Assembly (NCBI GenBank): GCA_005862285.1
Contig: SZXW01000002.1
Span: forward strand, 252,849-316,848
Direction: 5' to 3'
Origin: Chlorobium sp.
GTDB taxonomy: Bacteria > Bacteroidota > Chlorobiia > Chlorobiales > Chlorobiaceae
Length of the DNA: 64,000 nt
The position numbers were made by a program, and so were the translations under genes. This document shows positions 45,825-55,569 of this stretch, piece by piece. Under the pieces are notes generated by a model, which was not told the origin of the DNA, ran no database searches, and saw only the letters and a list, made by a program, of their open reading frames with translations. Position 1 is the stretch's first letter, and each line of letters opens with the position of its first letter.

Positions 45825-46736
45825 TCAGATGAAGGTCAGCCAGTTATACGGATCGTCGCCGGTTTTGACAATTTTCAGATAATTATGCTGGAGCGCCTCG
45901 GTGATCGGACCGCGTTTTTCGTTGCCGACCGGGTACTTGTCGATGCTTCTGACCGGTGTTATCTCGGCAGCCGTTCCGGTAAGAAAGACTTCATCGGCAA
46001 CATAGAGGGCTTCCCTCGGAATCAGTGTTTCCTGGATCTGATACCCGAGCTCCCTTGCAATATGGATGACCGCATTGCGGGTTATGCCCGGAAGGATCGA
46101 CTGGGCCGTCATCGGCGTGTAGATGATTCCGTCGCGGATCACGAAAATATTCTCGCCGCTGCCTTCCGCAACATAACCGTTGATATCGAGCGCGATTCCT
46201 TCGGCATAGTCGTCCGCAAGTGCTTCCATCTTTATGAGCTGCGAATTCAGGTAATTTCCGCCGGCTTTCGCCCATGAAGGCATGGTGTTGGGAGCGGGTC
46301 TGTACCATGAAGAAACGCGGACATCGACGCCGGTTTCAAGAACATCCTCACCAAGGTAGGAGCCCCATTCCCATGTCGCTATGGCAACTTCTATGGATGC
46401 GCGGTGCGGATTTACACCGAACGCTCCGAGCCCCCGGTAGACGATCGGACGGACATAGCAGGATTTGTGGCTGTTTGCGTGTATGGTGCTGATAACAGCG
46501 TCTTTAAGTTCTTTTTCGGAGAAAGGAATTTCAATACGGTATATCTTTGACGAATCCCTGAGGCGTCTGATATGATCATCGAGAAAAAGAAGGGCCGAGC
46601 CTTTCATGGTTTCATAGCAGCGGATACCCTCAAAAGTGGTTGAACCATAGTGAACAGCATGTGAAAGGACGTGAATTTTCGCGTCATTCCAGTCAACGAG
46701 TTCACCGTTCATCCATATTTTAGCAGACTTGTTCAT
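45825..46736 (-). CDS. ilvE: Branched-chain amino acid aminotransferase
   Basis: Class IV PLP aminotransferase making valine, leucine and isoleucine from their keto acids. The 303-residue protein has the family pattern FEGIRCYET near 35-43, RPIVYRGLGAFGVNP near 96-110, the PLP lysine Lys157 in WAKAGGNYLNS, and GYVAEGSGENIFVI. It heads an apparent ilvE-holB-MFS transcript, with the gap to holB only 16 bp. Confidence 0.95.
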   Translation of the reverse strand: MNKSAKIWMNGELVDWNDAKIHVLSHAVHYGSTTFEGIRCYETMKGSALLFLDDHIRRLRDSSKIYRIEIPFSEKELKDAVISTIHANSHKSCYVRPIVYRGLGAFGVNPHRASIEVAIATWEWGSYLGEDVLETGVDVRVSSWYRPAPNTMPSWAKAGGNYLNSQLIKMEALADDYAEGIALDINGYVAEGSGENIFVIRDGIIYTPMTAQSILPGITRNAVIHIARELGYQIQETLIPREALYVADEVFLTGTAAEITPVRSIDKYPVGNEKRGPITEALQHNYLKIVKTGDDPYNWLTFI

Positions 46737-46911
46737 GATACGGACATTGGATAGTATTGCATTACGGATATAAACTTAAAAGATATATTGTTTTGAATTT
46801 TTTAAAAGGAAATGAAGGTGTTTTTCTGAACTTGCCTTTCTGACGTTCCTTTTTTACATCCCGGCAGAAAGAGATGATGCCTGAAGGAAGATTTTCGAAT
46901 GAATGTGCAGG

Positions 46912-46945
46912 TACTGTCCCGGCCTGTTTCAAGACCGGGAACAGT
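46912..46945. terminator. Hairpin downstream of the phosphofructokinase gene
   Basis: ACTGTCCCGG and CCGGGAACAGT pair with one bulge around a loop of about 11 nt, roughly 15 bp past the PFK stop. No T run follows, so terminator function is uncertain. Confidence 0.35.
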
Positions 46946-46958
46946 TGATTTCAGCAGG

Positions 46959-48164
46959 TCAGTAGATTCTTTCGTAAACGCCTTCAACTTCGCGGTAGAT
47001 CGGTTCGTAGGAACCGGAAACACGGCCGAAGCATATGCCCATCGATTCATAAATTGCAACCTGGTCGAGGTCTACATAGCGCTGGGTGATTGCCTTGCTC
47101 GATTCGATGTACTCGATCTTGCGCCCCTTGATCTTGGAGATCGTAACGCCGGTTTTACCTTCGAGAAGCAGCAGCACTGCCCCTCCGCCTGCCTCGAATC
47201 CGAAATTGATATCGTAGGCGGATGAGTTGCCTGCACGCACGAGGTGACCGGGATGAATTTCACGGACTTCCGGAATTTCATAGATCCCCTCGACGAACAT
47301 ACCGGTATCTTTCATGAACTGCGGTATTGACGGGTCCGCTTTCAGCCGTTTCTGGATCTGCTGGCAGGTGTATTTTCCCGCGCCTGCAAGTTTTTTGTGC
47401 CCGAAAGCGTCGATACCGGCGGATTCGTCGACGATATCGCTGCCGTCGGCATTTTTCAGCCCTTCGGCAACCACTACGGTATAGGTGCCGCTGTGAACAT
47501 CGCTTTCCCTGATCCGGCGGGTGAAGCGTTCCCTGAGGTGTTCGTAGACGATATCCCAGTTTGCCGGTATTTCAGGAATGAGGATGCAGTCGGCTTCCGC
47601 CGCAATACCGCTGCGGAAAGCGGTATGACCGGCATAACGGCCGAATACTTCGGTGACCAGGACCCTGTTGTGGGTTTTGCCCGTCGTTTTCAGGTCATGC
47701 ACGAACTGCGCGATCCGGTTTACGGTCGAGTCGCCGCCGACCGAGTAAGTCTGCAGGTCGAGGTCCATGGTTTTGGGGCAGTGAACGCACTGGATACCAT
47801 TCTGGTTGAGATCGACCATGACACTGCCGGAGTCGTCGCCGCCGCTGATGATTAAAGCGTCCAGCTCGAATTTTTTCATGCCGGCTTTGATGCGGCTGTA
47901 TTTTTCCGGATTGCTGATCGCCTTTATCTTGACCCTTGAATGTCCGGCTTCGGAGCCTGCAAAACTGGCGTCGAAACGGTCGAGGCGTGCCGGGTCGAGT
48001 TTTACCATATGTTCCTGGTCGAGCAGATTGTAAAGGCCGGCATAGCCGTTCGGGATGATATAGAGTTCCAGGCCTTTCGACAGGGCCATCAATGCAGCGC
48101 CTTTAAGGACGGCGTTCAGTCCGCCGCAGTCTCCGCCGCTGGTCAGAATGCCAATTTTTTTCAC
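46959..48164 (-). CDS. 6-phosphofructokinase, predicted PPi-dependent
   Basis: Family A phosphofructokinase, 401 residues, acting on fructose 6-phosphate in the cytoplasm. Conserved motifs: TSGGDCGGLNAV (8-19), GGDDS (108-112), PKTMDLD (130-136, catalytic Asp134) and VFGRYAGHTAF (near 172). Two residues decide the phosphoryl donor in this family: Asp111 and Lys131 occupy the places where ATP-dependent enzymes such as E. coli PfkA have Gly104 and Gly124. Both are the pyrophosphate-type residues. I therefore predict PPi use, which would make the step reversible. The ATP form cannot be excluded without assay. Monocistronic, about 180 bp downstream of the divergent permease gene. Confidence 0.85.
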   Translation of the reverse strand: MKKIGILTSGGDCGGLNAVLKGAALMALSKGLELYIIPNGYAGLYNLLDQEHMVKLDPARLDRFDASFAGSEAGHSRVKIKAISNPEKYSRIKAGMKKFELDALIISGGDDSGSVMVDLNQNGIQCVHCPKTMDLDLQTYSVGGDSTVNRIAQFVHDLKTTGKTHNRVLVTEVFGRYAGHTAFRSGIAAEADCILIPEIPANWDIVYEHLRERFTRRIRESDVHSGTYTVVVAEGLKNADGSDIVDESAGIDAFGHKKLAGAGKYTCQQIQKRLKADPSIPQFMKDTGMFVEGIYEIPEVREIHPGHLVRAGNSSAYDINFGFEAGGGAVLLLLEGKTGVTISKIKGRKIEYIESSKAITQRYVDLDQVAIYESMGICFGRVSGSYEPIYREVEGVYERIY

Positions 48165-48348
48165 GGTTCCGATCTCCTTCGATGCTCTGGTTAGTTTTTA
48201 ATTGCTGAATTTGTTTATTTGCAAGGAAATAAAAGTTTCCTGCCTGTTGGAACCAAGATAGATTTTTTGTGTGATTTTTCATCGGCAGGCAGCAAAAAAT
48301 CAAATAAAGACCGGAGCATCCAACAATTCCTGAACTTCTTTTTTATCA

Positions 48349-49623
48349 ATGAATTACTTGGATGAGGCGAAGATCGCCCTTGTTCATCTCCGTGAGAGAA
48401 AACGCCAGACCATACTTTCCGCGCTCGGGGTTGCCGTAGGCTCGGCCATGCTGATAACTACGATATCCGTTGCCCGGGGTTCCTCCTCGAATGTTATCTC
48501 GAAAGTGATCGATACCTCTCCCCATGTGCTCATCAAGTCAGAAAGGATTGTGCCCCTTGTGCCGGACAATCTCGTTGGCCGGCAGGAGTCCAGGATTGCC
48601 ATGGTGACGAAAAATGTCACGACGGACAAGAAGGAGGTTATTAAAAACTATACCGAAGTGCTCGAGAGTATTCGTCCGGTCACGCAATTGCAGACCATTT
48701 CACCGTTCGTGCTCAGCAAAGTCATAGCGCGCAACAAAACCCGTGTCACCCCATGCCTTGTCAGGGGTGTGGAACCTCGTCTCGAAGGTGAAATTGCGGG
48801 CCTGAAAAAAAATCTTCTTGAACGGAATGCTCTCGAGGAGCTTGCCTATACGACGAACGGTATTATTGTCGGCGATCTCCTTGCAAAAAAACTCAGGGTT
48901 GACTACCGTGACCGGATTGTGCTGGTGACGAAAAACAGCGAGGAGTTTCCCGTAACCCTGGTCGGAAGGTTCAGCAGCGGTTTCAATGCGAAAGACGAGC
49001 GGGAGGCCTATGTCAATCTCGCTCTTGCCCAGAGAATGGAAGGTATCGTATCGAATTCGGTGAGCGGCATAGGGCTGAGAACGGCCGATGTGGGGCTTGC
49101 GCGCCAGACAGCGGCAAAGGTGCAGGAACTGTGCGGCTATAAAAGCGAAAGCTGGGATGAGACCAACCGGAATGTCATCGAATTCTACAACCGCAATGCA
49201 GTGATAACGCTGGTGCTGGTTGGTTTTGTCTTTATCGTTGCCGGACTTGGAGTATCATCGGTGATGACAACCGTGGTGCTGCAGAAAGTCAAGGATATAG
49301 CGATCCTTCGTTCCATGGGCGTTCAGCGGGGAAGCATCACCCGTATTTTCATGTTTGAAGGGTTCCTGATCGGTGTGCTCGGCGTGCTTTTAGGAAGTCC
49401 GCTGGGTCATATGATCTGCCATTTTGTTTCTTCCATACGGTTCGAGGCCAGTACAGCCGGAGTACTGAAAAGCGACAGGATCACCCTTGTCGAAACGCTC
49501 GATGCCCATCTGATCGTGATCGTTTTCGGCATACTCATTTCGGTGTTTTCATCCCTCTTCCCGGCAAGAAAAGCTACACGTTTTACCCCGGTCAGTGTTC
49601 TCAGGGGGGAAGTCGGAGCTTAG
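48349..49623 (+). CDS. MacB/LolC-like ABC transporter permease
   Basis: A 424-residue ABC permease of the MacB-PCD/FtsX type. An N-terminal helix (about 20-43) is followed by a large periplasmic domain (about 45-280) and three C-terminal helices ([19 protein letters not shown] near 285, a middle helix with [20 protein letters not shown], and a last helix near 390) ending in the coupling motif [17 protein letters not shown]. Such permeases drive lipoprotein release or export of peptides without transporting through a channel. No ATPase gene is adjacent, so its partner must be encoded elsewhere. Its stop overlaps the ispF stop by 4 bp. Confidence 0.88.
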   Translation: MNYLDEAKIALVHLRERKRQTILSALGVAVGSAMLITTISVARGSSSNVISKVIDTSPHVLIKSERIVPLVPDNLVGRQESRIAMVTKNVTTDKKEVIKNYTEVLESIRPVTQLQTISPFVLSKVIARNKTRVTPCLVRGVEPRLEGEIAGLKKNLLERNALEELAYTTNGIIVGDLLAKKLRVDYRDRIVLVTKNSEEFPVTLVGRFSSGFNAKDEREAYVNLALAQRMEGIVSNSVSGIGLRTADVGLARQTAAKVQELCGYKSESWDETNRNVIEFYNRNAVITLVLVGFVFIVAGLGVSSVMTTVVLQKVKDIAILRSMGVQRGSITRIFMFEGFLIGVLGVLLGSPLGHMICHFVSSIRFEASTAGVLKSDRITLVETLDAHLIVIVFGILISVFSSLFPARKATRFTPVSVLRGEVGA

Positions 49624-50093
49624 GCCTCGCTGATTATGCAGACTGCGTGAGCGGCGGCTCCTTCTTCCCGGCCGATGTAACCGAGTTTTTCATTGGTTGT
49701 TGCCTTTACCGAAACGGCGCCGAGTTCGAGGCCGAGACATCGCGCGATATTTTTACGCATGTCGGTTATGAATGGCGCAATTTTTGGAGCTTCGAGCAGA
49801 AGCATGGCATCGACGTTAACGGTCTTGTATCCATGCTTGTCAAGCAGTTTTCCAACCTGTTTGAGAAGGATCATGCTGTCGATATCCTTGAATGCAGCAC
49901 TGGTATTGGGAAAATGAAGGCCGATATCTCCCAGGGCTGCTGCGCCGAGCAGCGCATCGCTCACGGCATGAAGGAGAACGTCGGCATCGCTGTGGCCTTC
50001 AAGCCCTTTCAGGGCAGGGATCTGCACACCGCCGATTACGAGTTTGCGGCCTTCGGCAAAAGGGTGCACATCAATACCGATTCCAATACGCAT
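49620..50093 (-). CDS. ispF: 2-C-methyl-D-erythritol 2,4-cyclodiphosphate synthase
   Basis: Cyclisation step of the MEP pathway that provides isoprenoids (quinone, carotenoid and chlorophyll tails). The 157-residue protein has zinc ligands Asp8 and His10 (GIDVHPF), the [12 protein letters not shown] block near 41-52, and the family C-terminal [17 protein letters not shown] take the ATG at 50093. It is 25 bp downstream of pyrD on the same strand and overlaps the permease gene tail to tail. Confidence 0.95.
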   Translation of the reverse strand: MRIGIGIDVHPFAEGRKLVIGGVQIPALKGLEGHSDADVLLHAVSDALLGAAALGDIGLHFPNTSAAFKDIDSMILLKQVGKLLDKHGYKTVNVDAMLLLEAPKIAPFITDMRKNIARCLGLELGAVSVKATTNEKLGYIGREEGAAAHAVCIISEA

Positions 50094-50118
50094 ATGCAAA
50101 AAGGATTTAAAAATTGAG

Positions 50119-51060
50119 TCAACAGGTTACAAGGCTTCCGCAGTACTCCTTGAATGCCGGAGCTCCGGTGGCTGAAAAAAATTGTTCTATGGCAATCGCG
50201 ACTTTTTCACCGATATCCGGATAGACGAAATTCATGGTGCCGATCTGAACGGCTTTTGCGCCTACAAGCAGGAATTCCATGGCGTCTTCGAAGCAGGCGA
50301 TGCCTCCCATACCGACAATCGGGATTTTTACGCTGTTGAACACTTCCCAGACCTTGGCGAGGGCAACCGGTTTGATTGCGGGACCTGACAATCCTCCGGT
50401 GATGTTTTTCAGCAGCGGTTTTCGGGTTTTGTAATCGACAGCCATGCCGACTACCGTATTGATCAGGGAGACGGAATCGGCTCCGGCCTCTTCGGCTGCA
50501 ATGGCGATAGAGCTTATGGATGTGACATTGGGTGTCAGTTTTATCATCAGGTGACGTTTCGTGATCCTGCGGAGTTCCGTAACGATGGCTGAAGTCGCTT
50601 CCCTGCTGACCCCCATAATCATGCATTCCCCCTTTACATTGGGGCATGACAGGTTGATTTCATATGCATCGATCCCTTCGATGTCATCGAGTTTCCGGAT
50701 CACTTCACAGTACTCGTCGTTCGAGCGGCCGGCAATATTGACGATGACTGATGTGTCAAGCTGTTTCAGAAATGGCATTTTTTCGGTAATGAACCGTTCG
50801 AGCCCTACATTGGCAAGACCGATCGCATTGATCATACCGGAAGGAGTTTCAGCAATGCGCTGCGGTGGATTTCCGGCCCTTGGCTCGAGTGAGATCGCTT
50901 TGGTTACCAGGCCGCCGATTCTGGATGTGTCACAGAGTCTGCTGATTTCTTCACCGTAGGAAACGGTTCCGGAGGCAAGAAGAACCGGAGATTTCAATGA
51001 AAGCCCCCTGCCAAGAGAAACTGCAGCGAAAGAAGATAGAACTGTTCCGTGCCGGTTCAT
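50119..51060 (-). CDS. pyrD: Dihydroorotate dehydrogenase, class 1B catalytic subunit
   Basis: Oxidises dihydroorotate to orotate in pyrimidine synthesis. The 313-residue protein has the FMN-barrel motifs [10 protein letters not shown] near 27-36, [18 protein letters not shown] near 53-70, and the catalytic Cys in [10 protein letters not shown] near 135, a class 1B signature (class 2 has Ser). Class 1B enzymes work with PyrK, an iron-sulfur/FAD subunit; PyrK is not in the window. It is followed by ispF on the same strand. Confidence 0.94.
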   Translation of the reverse strand: MNRHGTVLSSFAAVSLGRGLSLKSPVLLASGTVSYGEEISRLCDTSRIGGLVTKAISLEPRAGNPPQRIAETPSGMINAIGLANVGLERFITEKMPFLKQLDTSVIVNIAGRSNDEYCEVIRKLDDIEGIDAYEINLSCPNVKGECMIMGVSREATSAIVTELRRITKRHLMIKLTPNVTSISSIAIAAEEAGADSVSLINTVVGMAVDYKTRKPLLKNITGGLSGPAIKPVALAKVWEVFNSVKIPIVGMGGIACFEDAMEFLLVGAKAVQIGTMNFVYPDIGEKVAIAIEQFFSATGAPAFKEYCGSLVTC

Positions 51061-51125
51061 TTGATCCGTTTTGTATTCTTATCCCTGACCGGTAGAGAGC
51101 GGCCAGGGATAAACAGGGTATTTGT

Positions 51126-53246
51126 TCAGTTTTCCTTTCTGTTCAGATAATATTTCATAACATAATCACGCAACATCCTGTGCGTATTGTACTCCGGCGC
51201 GATGGTCGCGATCGCATTCCTGATTTTTCTGATCCATTTGGTCGGGATGTTATATTCATTGCGATCGTAGAATGTCGGTATGATCTGATTTTCCAGGACG
51301 GTATAGAGATTTTCGGCATCGAAATGGTCCTGCTCCTCAAGGCTTTTAATGTTTTCTGCATGTTCGATAGCCCATCCGTTTTCACCGTTATAGGCCTCAG
51401 GCCACCATCCATCCAGAACACTGAAGTTCAGGCCTCCGTGCAGTACTGTTTTTTCCCCGGAGGTGCCGCTTGCTTCCATAGGTCTTACCGGGGTGTTAAG
51501 CCAGACGTCTACACCTGATACCATGCGTTTGGCGATGCCGAGGTTGTAGTTCTCGAGGAAAATGATTTTACCGTTGAACTGCGGCCTTCGCGAATATTCG
51601 ACAATCTGACGGATGTACTCTTTACCTGCATCGTCATGGGGATGGGCTTTGCCGGCGAAAACGATCTGCACGGGCATTTTCGGGTTGTTGATGATGCGGT
51701 TCAGGCGGTCGGGGTTACTGAAAATCAGCGGTGCGCGCTTGTAAGTAGCAAAACGCCTTGCAAAGCCGATAGTCAGGATATCGGGCGAAAGGGTGCTTTT
51801 TTCGGAACGCATCATGTCGTAATCATTGTACAGCGGATGGGGATGCTGGTGGAAAAGCTGGTTGGCGAGGTAGCGGTAGATAAAGTCTATGAGGTTGCGC
51901 TTAAGGCTGTAGCGAAGCGACCAGATTTCTTCGTCAGAGACCTTCGCGAGCACGGCTTCCGCAGCTTCCCGCGACGATGTCATTTCATCGATGCTGCAAG
52001 TGTAATTTCTCCAGAAAGTGTCGGTTAAGCCGCATGTCCAACTGCTGGCATGCACGCCGTTCGTGATATGGCCGATCGGGACTTCAGAAACCGGCAGGCC
52101 GGGATAGATGTGCTGCCACATCGACCGTGAAACTTCACCGTGCAGTTTCGAAACGCCGTTAGCCGCCCGCGAGAGCCTGAGGGCAAGCACGGTCATGGTG
52201 AAATAGCCGTTCAGGTTATAAGGGTCTTCAGTGCCAAGTTTCATGATATCGTCCATGCTTATGCCGTTCAGGGAGAGGTATCTGTCGAACGAATAGTTCA
52301 TCATGTCTCGCGAGAAACGGTCATGGCCCGCAGGAACAGGGGTATGCGTCGTGAACACGCAGCGTGAACGCACATTTTCGATCGCCTCTTTTTCGGGAAC
52401 TCCTTTCGACAACTCTGTAGTGAGTAGCTCAAGTGTGAGAAACGCCGAATGCCCTTCGTTCATATGGTAGACAGCCGGTTTGATATCGAGCTTCTCGAGC
52501 AGTTTAACCCCGCCGATGCCGAGGAGTATTTCCTGATTGATGCGCATGTTCTGGTCGCCGCCGTACACCCTGTAGCAGATGTTGCGGTAGTGCGATTCGT
52601 TTGCGGGTATGTTGGTGTCGAGAAGGAACAACGTTGCCCTGCCTATCTTCAGGCTCCATGCCTGGGCAAATACTTCGCTCTGTGCGATGTTCACCGAAAT
52701 GATCAGGTCCTTTCCGTCGGGACCGGCCACTTTTTCAATGGGGAGGCTTTCGGGGTACTGCAGCGGGTAATCTTCCATCTGCCATCCGTCGTGGTTGAGG
52801 TACTGTCGGAAATACCCTTCTTTGTAAAACAGGGTGATACCCACGAAATTGATGCCGAGATCGCTTGCCGATTTCAGGTGGTCGCCGGAAAGCACGCCAA
52901 GTCCTCCTGAATAAATCCTGATGCTTTCATGGATGCCGAACTCCGCACTGAAATAGGCAACAGGGTTTTTCACAAGTTCCGGTGCGTTTCTTGCCGCCCA
53001 GGTATCCTTTTCATTGATGTAAGCTTCGAAACGGTTATAGACACTGTCTATTTTACCTGTGTATTTGCAGTAGCATCGGGCAGCAAGCTCGTCATTCGAA
53101 ATATGACGCAGCAGCTCGACGGGGTTGTGGTTGTTTCTTTCCCATAGCAGGGGAGAAAGCTCCTTGAAAAGCTTTTTTGCTTCAGTATCCCAGGACCACC
53201 AAAGATTTTTTGTGAGTTCTTTAAGGGAAATTATTTTTTTTTGCAT
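51126..53246 (-). CDS. glgP: Alpha-glucan phosphorylase
   Basis: Releases glucose 1-phosphate from glycogen-type polyglucose. The 706-residue protein belongs to the bacterial alpha-glucan phosphorylase group that starts with a DUF3417 domain (LKELTKNLWWSWDTEAKKLF). FGIHESIRIYSGGLGVLSGDHLKSASDLG near 100-130 and HMNEGHSAFL near 265 are conserved. The PLP lysine is in EASGTSGEKTVLHGGLNFSVLDGWW near 605. It would supply hexose phosphate in the dark. Gene stands alone, divergent from a metallophosphoesterase gene. Confidence 0.94.
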   Translation of the reverse strand: MQKKIISLKELTKNLWWSWDTEAKKLFKELSPLLWERNNHNPVELLRHISNDELAARCYCKYTGKIDSVYNRFEAYINEKDTWAARNAPELVKNPVAYFSAEFGIHESIRIYSGGLGVLSGDHLKSASDLGINFVGITLFYKEGYFRQYLNHDGWQMEDYPLQYPESLPIEKVAGPDGKDLIISVNIAQSEVFAQAWSLKIGRATLFLLDTNIPANESHYRNICYRVYGGDQNMRINQEILLGIGGVKLLEKLDIKPAVYHMNEGHSAFLTLELLTTELSKGVPEKEAIENVRSRCVFTTHTPVPAGHDRFSRDMMNYSFDRYLSLNGISMDDIMKLGTEDPYNLNGYFTMTVLALRLSRAANGVSKLHGEVSRSMWQHIYPGLPVSEVPIGHITNGVHASSWTCGLTDTFWRNYTCSIDEMTSSREAAEAVLAKVSDEEIWSLRYSLKRNLIDFIYRYLANQLFHQHPHPLYNDYDMMRSEKSTLSPDILTIGFARRFATYKRAPLIFSNPDRLNRIINNPKMPVQIVFAGKAHPHDDAGKEYIRQIVEYSRRPQFNGKIIFLENYNLGIAKRMVSGVDVWLNTPVRPMEASGTSGEKTVLHGGLNFSVLDGWWPEAYNGENGWAIEHAENIKSLEEQDHFDAENLYTVLENQIIPTFYDRNEYNIPTKWIRKIRNAIATIAPEYNTHRMLRDYVMKYYLNRKEN

Positions 53247-53391
53247 AATTGGAAGAGCTGATGAATGTTTTGCAGCAAAAAGTTGAAGAATGGCAGTATT
53301 TTAAGGCTTTTGCGTCCTTTTTCGAAAAGCCTGGTAATTAAACATGGCTTAATTTACTGTTTTAGAAATGAAAACCACAAACCTTTAAGCA

Positions 53392-54258
53392 TTGAATTCA
53401 AAGACAGTAAAAATAGCGCACATTTCCGATCTTCATCTTTTCGGTAAACTGGACCGCCGCCAGCTCAATGATCTGGACCGGATGCTCGACCATTTCAATA
53501 ACGAAGGGTTCGATCATCTTGTGATTTCAGGGGATCTCAGCAGCAATGCGGACAAACAGGACTGGGTGACCGTCCGGGAGAAACTCGAAAAACACGGGCT
53601 TTTCCATTGGGAGAAGAGCACGGTCATTGCGGGCAATCACGATCTTATAAACCTTGAAGAGGAGATGCGCTTCTACAATGCGCTCAATCCGTTTTCCTGG
53701 ATGAAGGAACAGGCATTCAACCTGAAGCTTGCGGATTTCTGCATCTATTTTCAGGAGCTTGTCACCGGCAATGAAAAGAGCTCGGCCGCGTTTCCCTATA
53801 TCAAGATTTTACGGTACTCCTCTCTCAGTATTGCCATTGCAGTTCTGAACTCGGTTTATCCATGGCATCCGGCCGATAATCCGCTTGGCTCAAGAGGCCT
53901 GATCTCGGCCGGACAGCTCAGGGCTATGAGCCTGCCTGATACAGTAAATTCTGTGAAAGATTGCTTCGTGATCGGATTATGCCATCATGCCTACAAAGTG
54001 TATGGCACTGATGCCCTCATCGACCAGGCATTTGACTGGACCATGGAAATGAAAAATCGGGAAGAATTCCTGAAAGTGATGAAGCTTATGAACACTGATC
54101 TTGTACTCCATGGTCATTTTCACCGTTTTCAATCCTACAAGGTTAACGGGATCAGCTTTATAAACGGAGGCTGTTTCCGTTACGATGCAAAGCGGTACAG
54201 CAGGCTGGAAATAACAGGTAAAGGAAATTTTACACAGCGGTTCCTCTCTCTCGCATAA
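53392..54258 (+). CDS. Calcineurin-like metallophosphoesterase
   Basis: A 288-residue cytoplasmic metallophosphoesterase (PF00149). All five motifs are visible: HISDLHLFG near 9-17, VISGDLSSNA, VIAGNHD, LCHHAYK, and LHGHFHRF near 240. The metal-binding aspartates and histidines are intact. The start is a TTG at 53392; a stop in frame six bases upstream rules out anything longer, and later starts would cut into the first motif. Substrate is unknown; cyclic-nucleotide or phospholipid-type phosphodiesterases share this pattern. No neighbour suggests a pathway. Confidence 0.88.
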   Translation: MNSKTVKIAHISDLHLFGKLDRRQLNDLDRMLDHFNNEGFDHLVISGDLSSNADKQDWVTVREKLEKHGLFHWEKSTVIAGNHDLINLEEEMRFYNALNPFSWMKEQAFNLKLADFCIYFQELVTGNEKSSAAFPYIKILRYSSLSIAIAVLNSVYPWHPADNPLGSRGLISAGQLRAMSLPDTVNSVKDCFVIGLCHHAYKVYGTDALIDQAFDWTMEMKNREEFLKVMKLMNTDLVLHGHFHRFQSYKVNGISFINGGCFRYDAKRYSRLEITGKGNFTQRFLSLA

Positions 54259-54299
54259 AAAAAGCCGGAAGGCATTTCTTATATTTTTTGCCTTCCGAC
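54254..54299 (-). terminator. Terminator between the metallophosphoesterase and ferritin genes
   Basis: CGGAAGGCA and TGCCTTCCG pair around a 14-nt A/T loop. On the minus strand a run of seven T residues follows, so it best fits termination of the ferritin gene; it could act for both. Confidence 0.75.
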
Positions 54300-54325
54300 T
54301 GTGACTTCTGCAGTTTACCAGTCTT

Positions 54326-54820
54326 TCAGTTTTGACCTCGACGGGCAAGCTGGCGGTCCATCATGATCAGTGCCTGTCCTTTTTCTCCGGCCATTTTCAG
54401 CGTTTCAAGAATGCTTGAAGCTGCAGCCTCCTCCTCAACCTGTTCTTCGATGAACCAGTGCAGAAGTACCTGAGCGGCATAATCCTTTTCATCGAGCGCT
54501 GTTTCATACAGTTTGCTGATCAGTGCGGTAATTTTGCGCTCGTGTTTAAGAACTTCTTCGAAAAGTGCAATGGGAGAACTGAATTCGACAATAGGCTGTT
54601 CAATAGCCTGCAGTTCAACTTTTCCGCCGCGTTCATTGACGAACTTGTAAAGTTTCATGGCGTGACCCTGCTCCTCCTTTGTCTGGATTTTGAGCCAGTT
54701 TGCAAATCCCGGCAGGTTCTGTGATTCTGCATAAGCTGCCATCGACAGATAAAGATATGATGAAGAAAGCTCCTGTTTTATCTGGTCGTTGAACGCTTTC
54801 TGAAGTTTTTTTCCAAGCAT
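54326..54820 (-). CDS. ftnA: Bacterial ferritin (FtnA type)
   Basis: Iron storage protein, 164 residues, forming a 24-mer that oxidises Fe(II). The ferroxidase ligands fall at the same numbers as in E. coli FtnA: Glu17, Glu50, His53, Glu94 and Gln127. Non-heme type without the bacterioferritin methionine. I use the ATG at 54820; the upstream in-frame start adds 21 residues of no homology, and AGGAGAGGAA lies just before this ATG. A second ferritin-like gene follows upstream on the same strand. Confidence 0.95.
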   Translation of the reverse strand: MLGKKLQKAFNDQIKQELSSSYLYLSMAAYAESQNLPGFANWLKIQTKEEQGHAMKLYKFVNERGGKVELQAIEQPIVEFSSPIALFEEVLKHERKITALISKLYETALDEKDYAAQVLLHWFIEEQVEEEAAASSILETLKMAGEKGQALIMMDRQLARRGQN

Positions 54821-54905
54821 TTCCTCTCTCCTTCTTTTATCGGCGTACTTTGTTGAACTGCAAATACTTACAAAGATAATCAACTCCGGAGCGATTCTAT
54901 TCGTT

Positions 54906-55379
54906 TCAAACTGTGATATTATTCTCTTTCATGTAGATACGTATCCTTTCAGCATGGTCCCGGTCTTCCTGGTTCAATTGCTTGAAAATATTCGCTGAAT
55001 AGGAGTTTGCCGGGCTTTCGAGAAATTCCTGGAAGTGGGATTCTCCTGCAGAAAGTTCAAGATCGAGGGCGGTTTTGAATGCAATATACCTTGTAGGAGG
55101 GGTTTCCGAAAAACGGGTGATCAGCTCCGATATTGTTGAGTTGGCATTGACAAGGGACTGGAGGTCCTGAGAAAGAAGGTTTTCAGGGAAGAACGCCAGC
55201 GGCTGAGGCTGCTTTTTTTCCTGCTGCAGCAGGGAGGCATGTCCTCGTTCCTCCATGGCGAGCTGCCACCAGAAATCCTCATCTTCCGAAAAACAGTCGT
55301 GAAGGACCGTATACAGTTTTGCAAGGTTCAGTTCAAGTTTTATGGATTCGTCGAGATGGTTCTGGAGAGTTTCGGTCAT
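54906..55379 (-). CDS. Ferritin-like (rubrerythrin-type) di-iron protein
   Basis: A 157-residue four-helix-bundle protein with the di-iron spacing of ferritin-like proteins: Glu16, then Glu44-x-x-His47 (MEERGH), a Glu at 108 or 113 ([10 protein letters not shown]), and Asp139-x-x-His142 (QEDRDH). The last ExxH is changed to DxxH. It lacks the rubredoxin C-terminal cysteines of full rubrerythrins. It probably handles iron or peroxide, and sits 85 bp upstream of ferritin on the same strand. Function is inferred from fold only. Confidence 0.75.
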   Translation of the reverse strand: MTETLQNHLDESIKLELNLAKLYTVLHDCFSEDEDFWWQLAMEERGHASLLQQEKKQPQPLAFFPENLLSQDLQSLVNANSTISELITRFSETPPTRYIAFKTALDLELSAGESHFQEFLESPANSYSANIFKQLNQEDRDHAERIRIYMKENNITV

Positions 55380-55569
55380 AGTCGTTACATTTTTGTTGTC
55401 AATGGTTCATATTCCGGTTACGCGAGTTTACCGAAAACGGTATTGCCCTGTTTGAATTCCGTATGGAATATAACGATGATGTCATTCCCGGGGTTTCATT
55501 TATTTGTTCTTTTGTCATTATCCGATGCCTCAATGATATTCGATACCATGTCATCAACTATTTTTCTTC

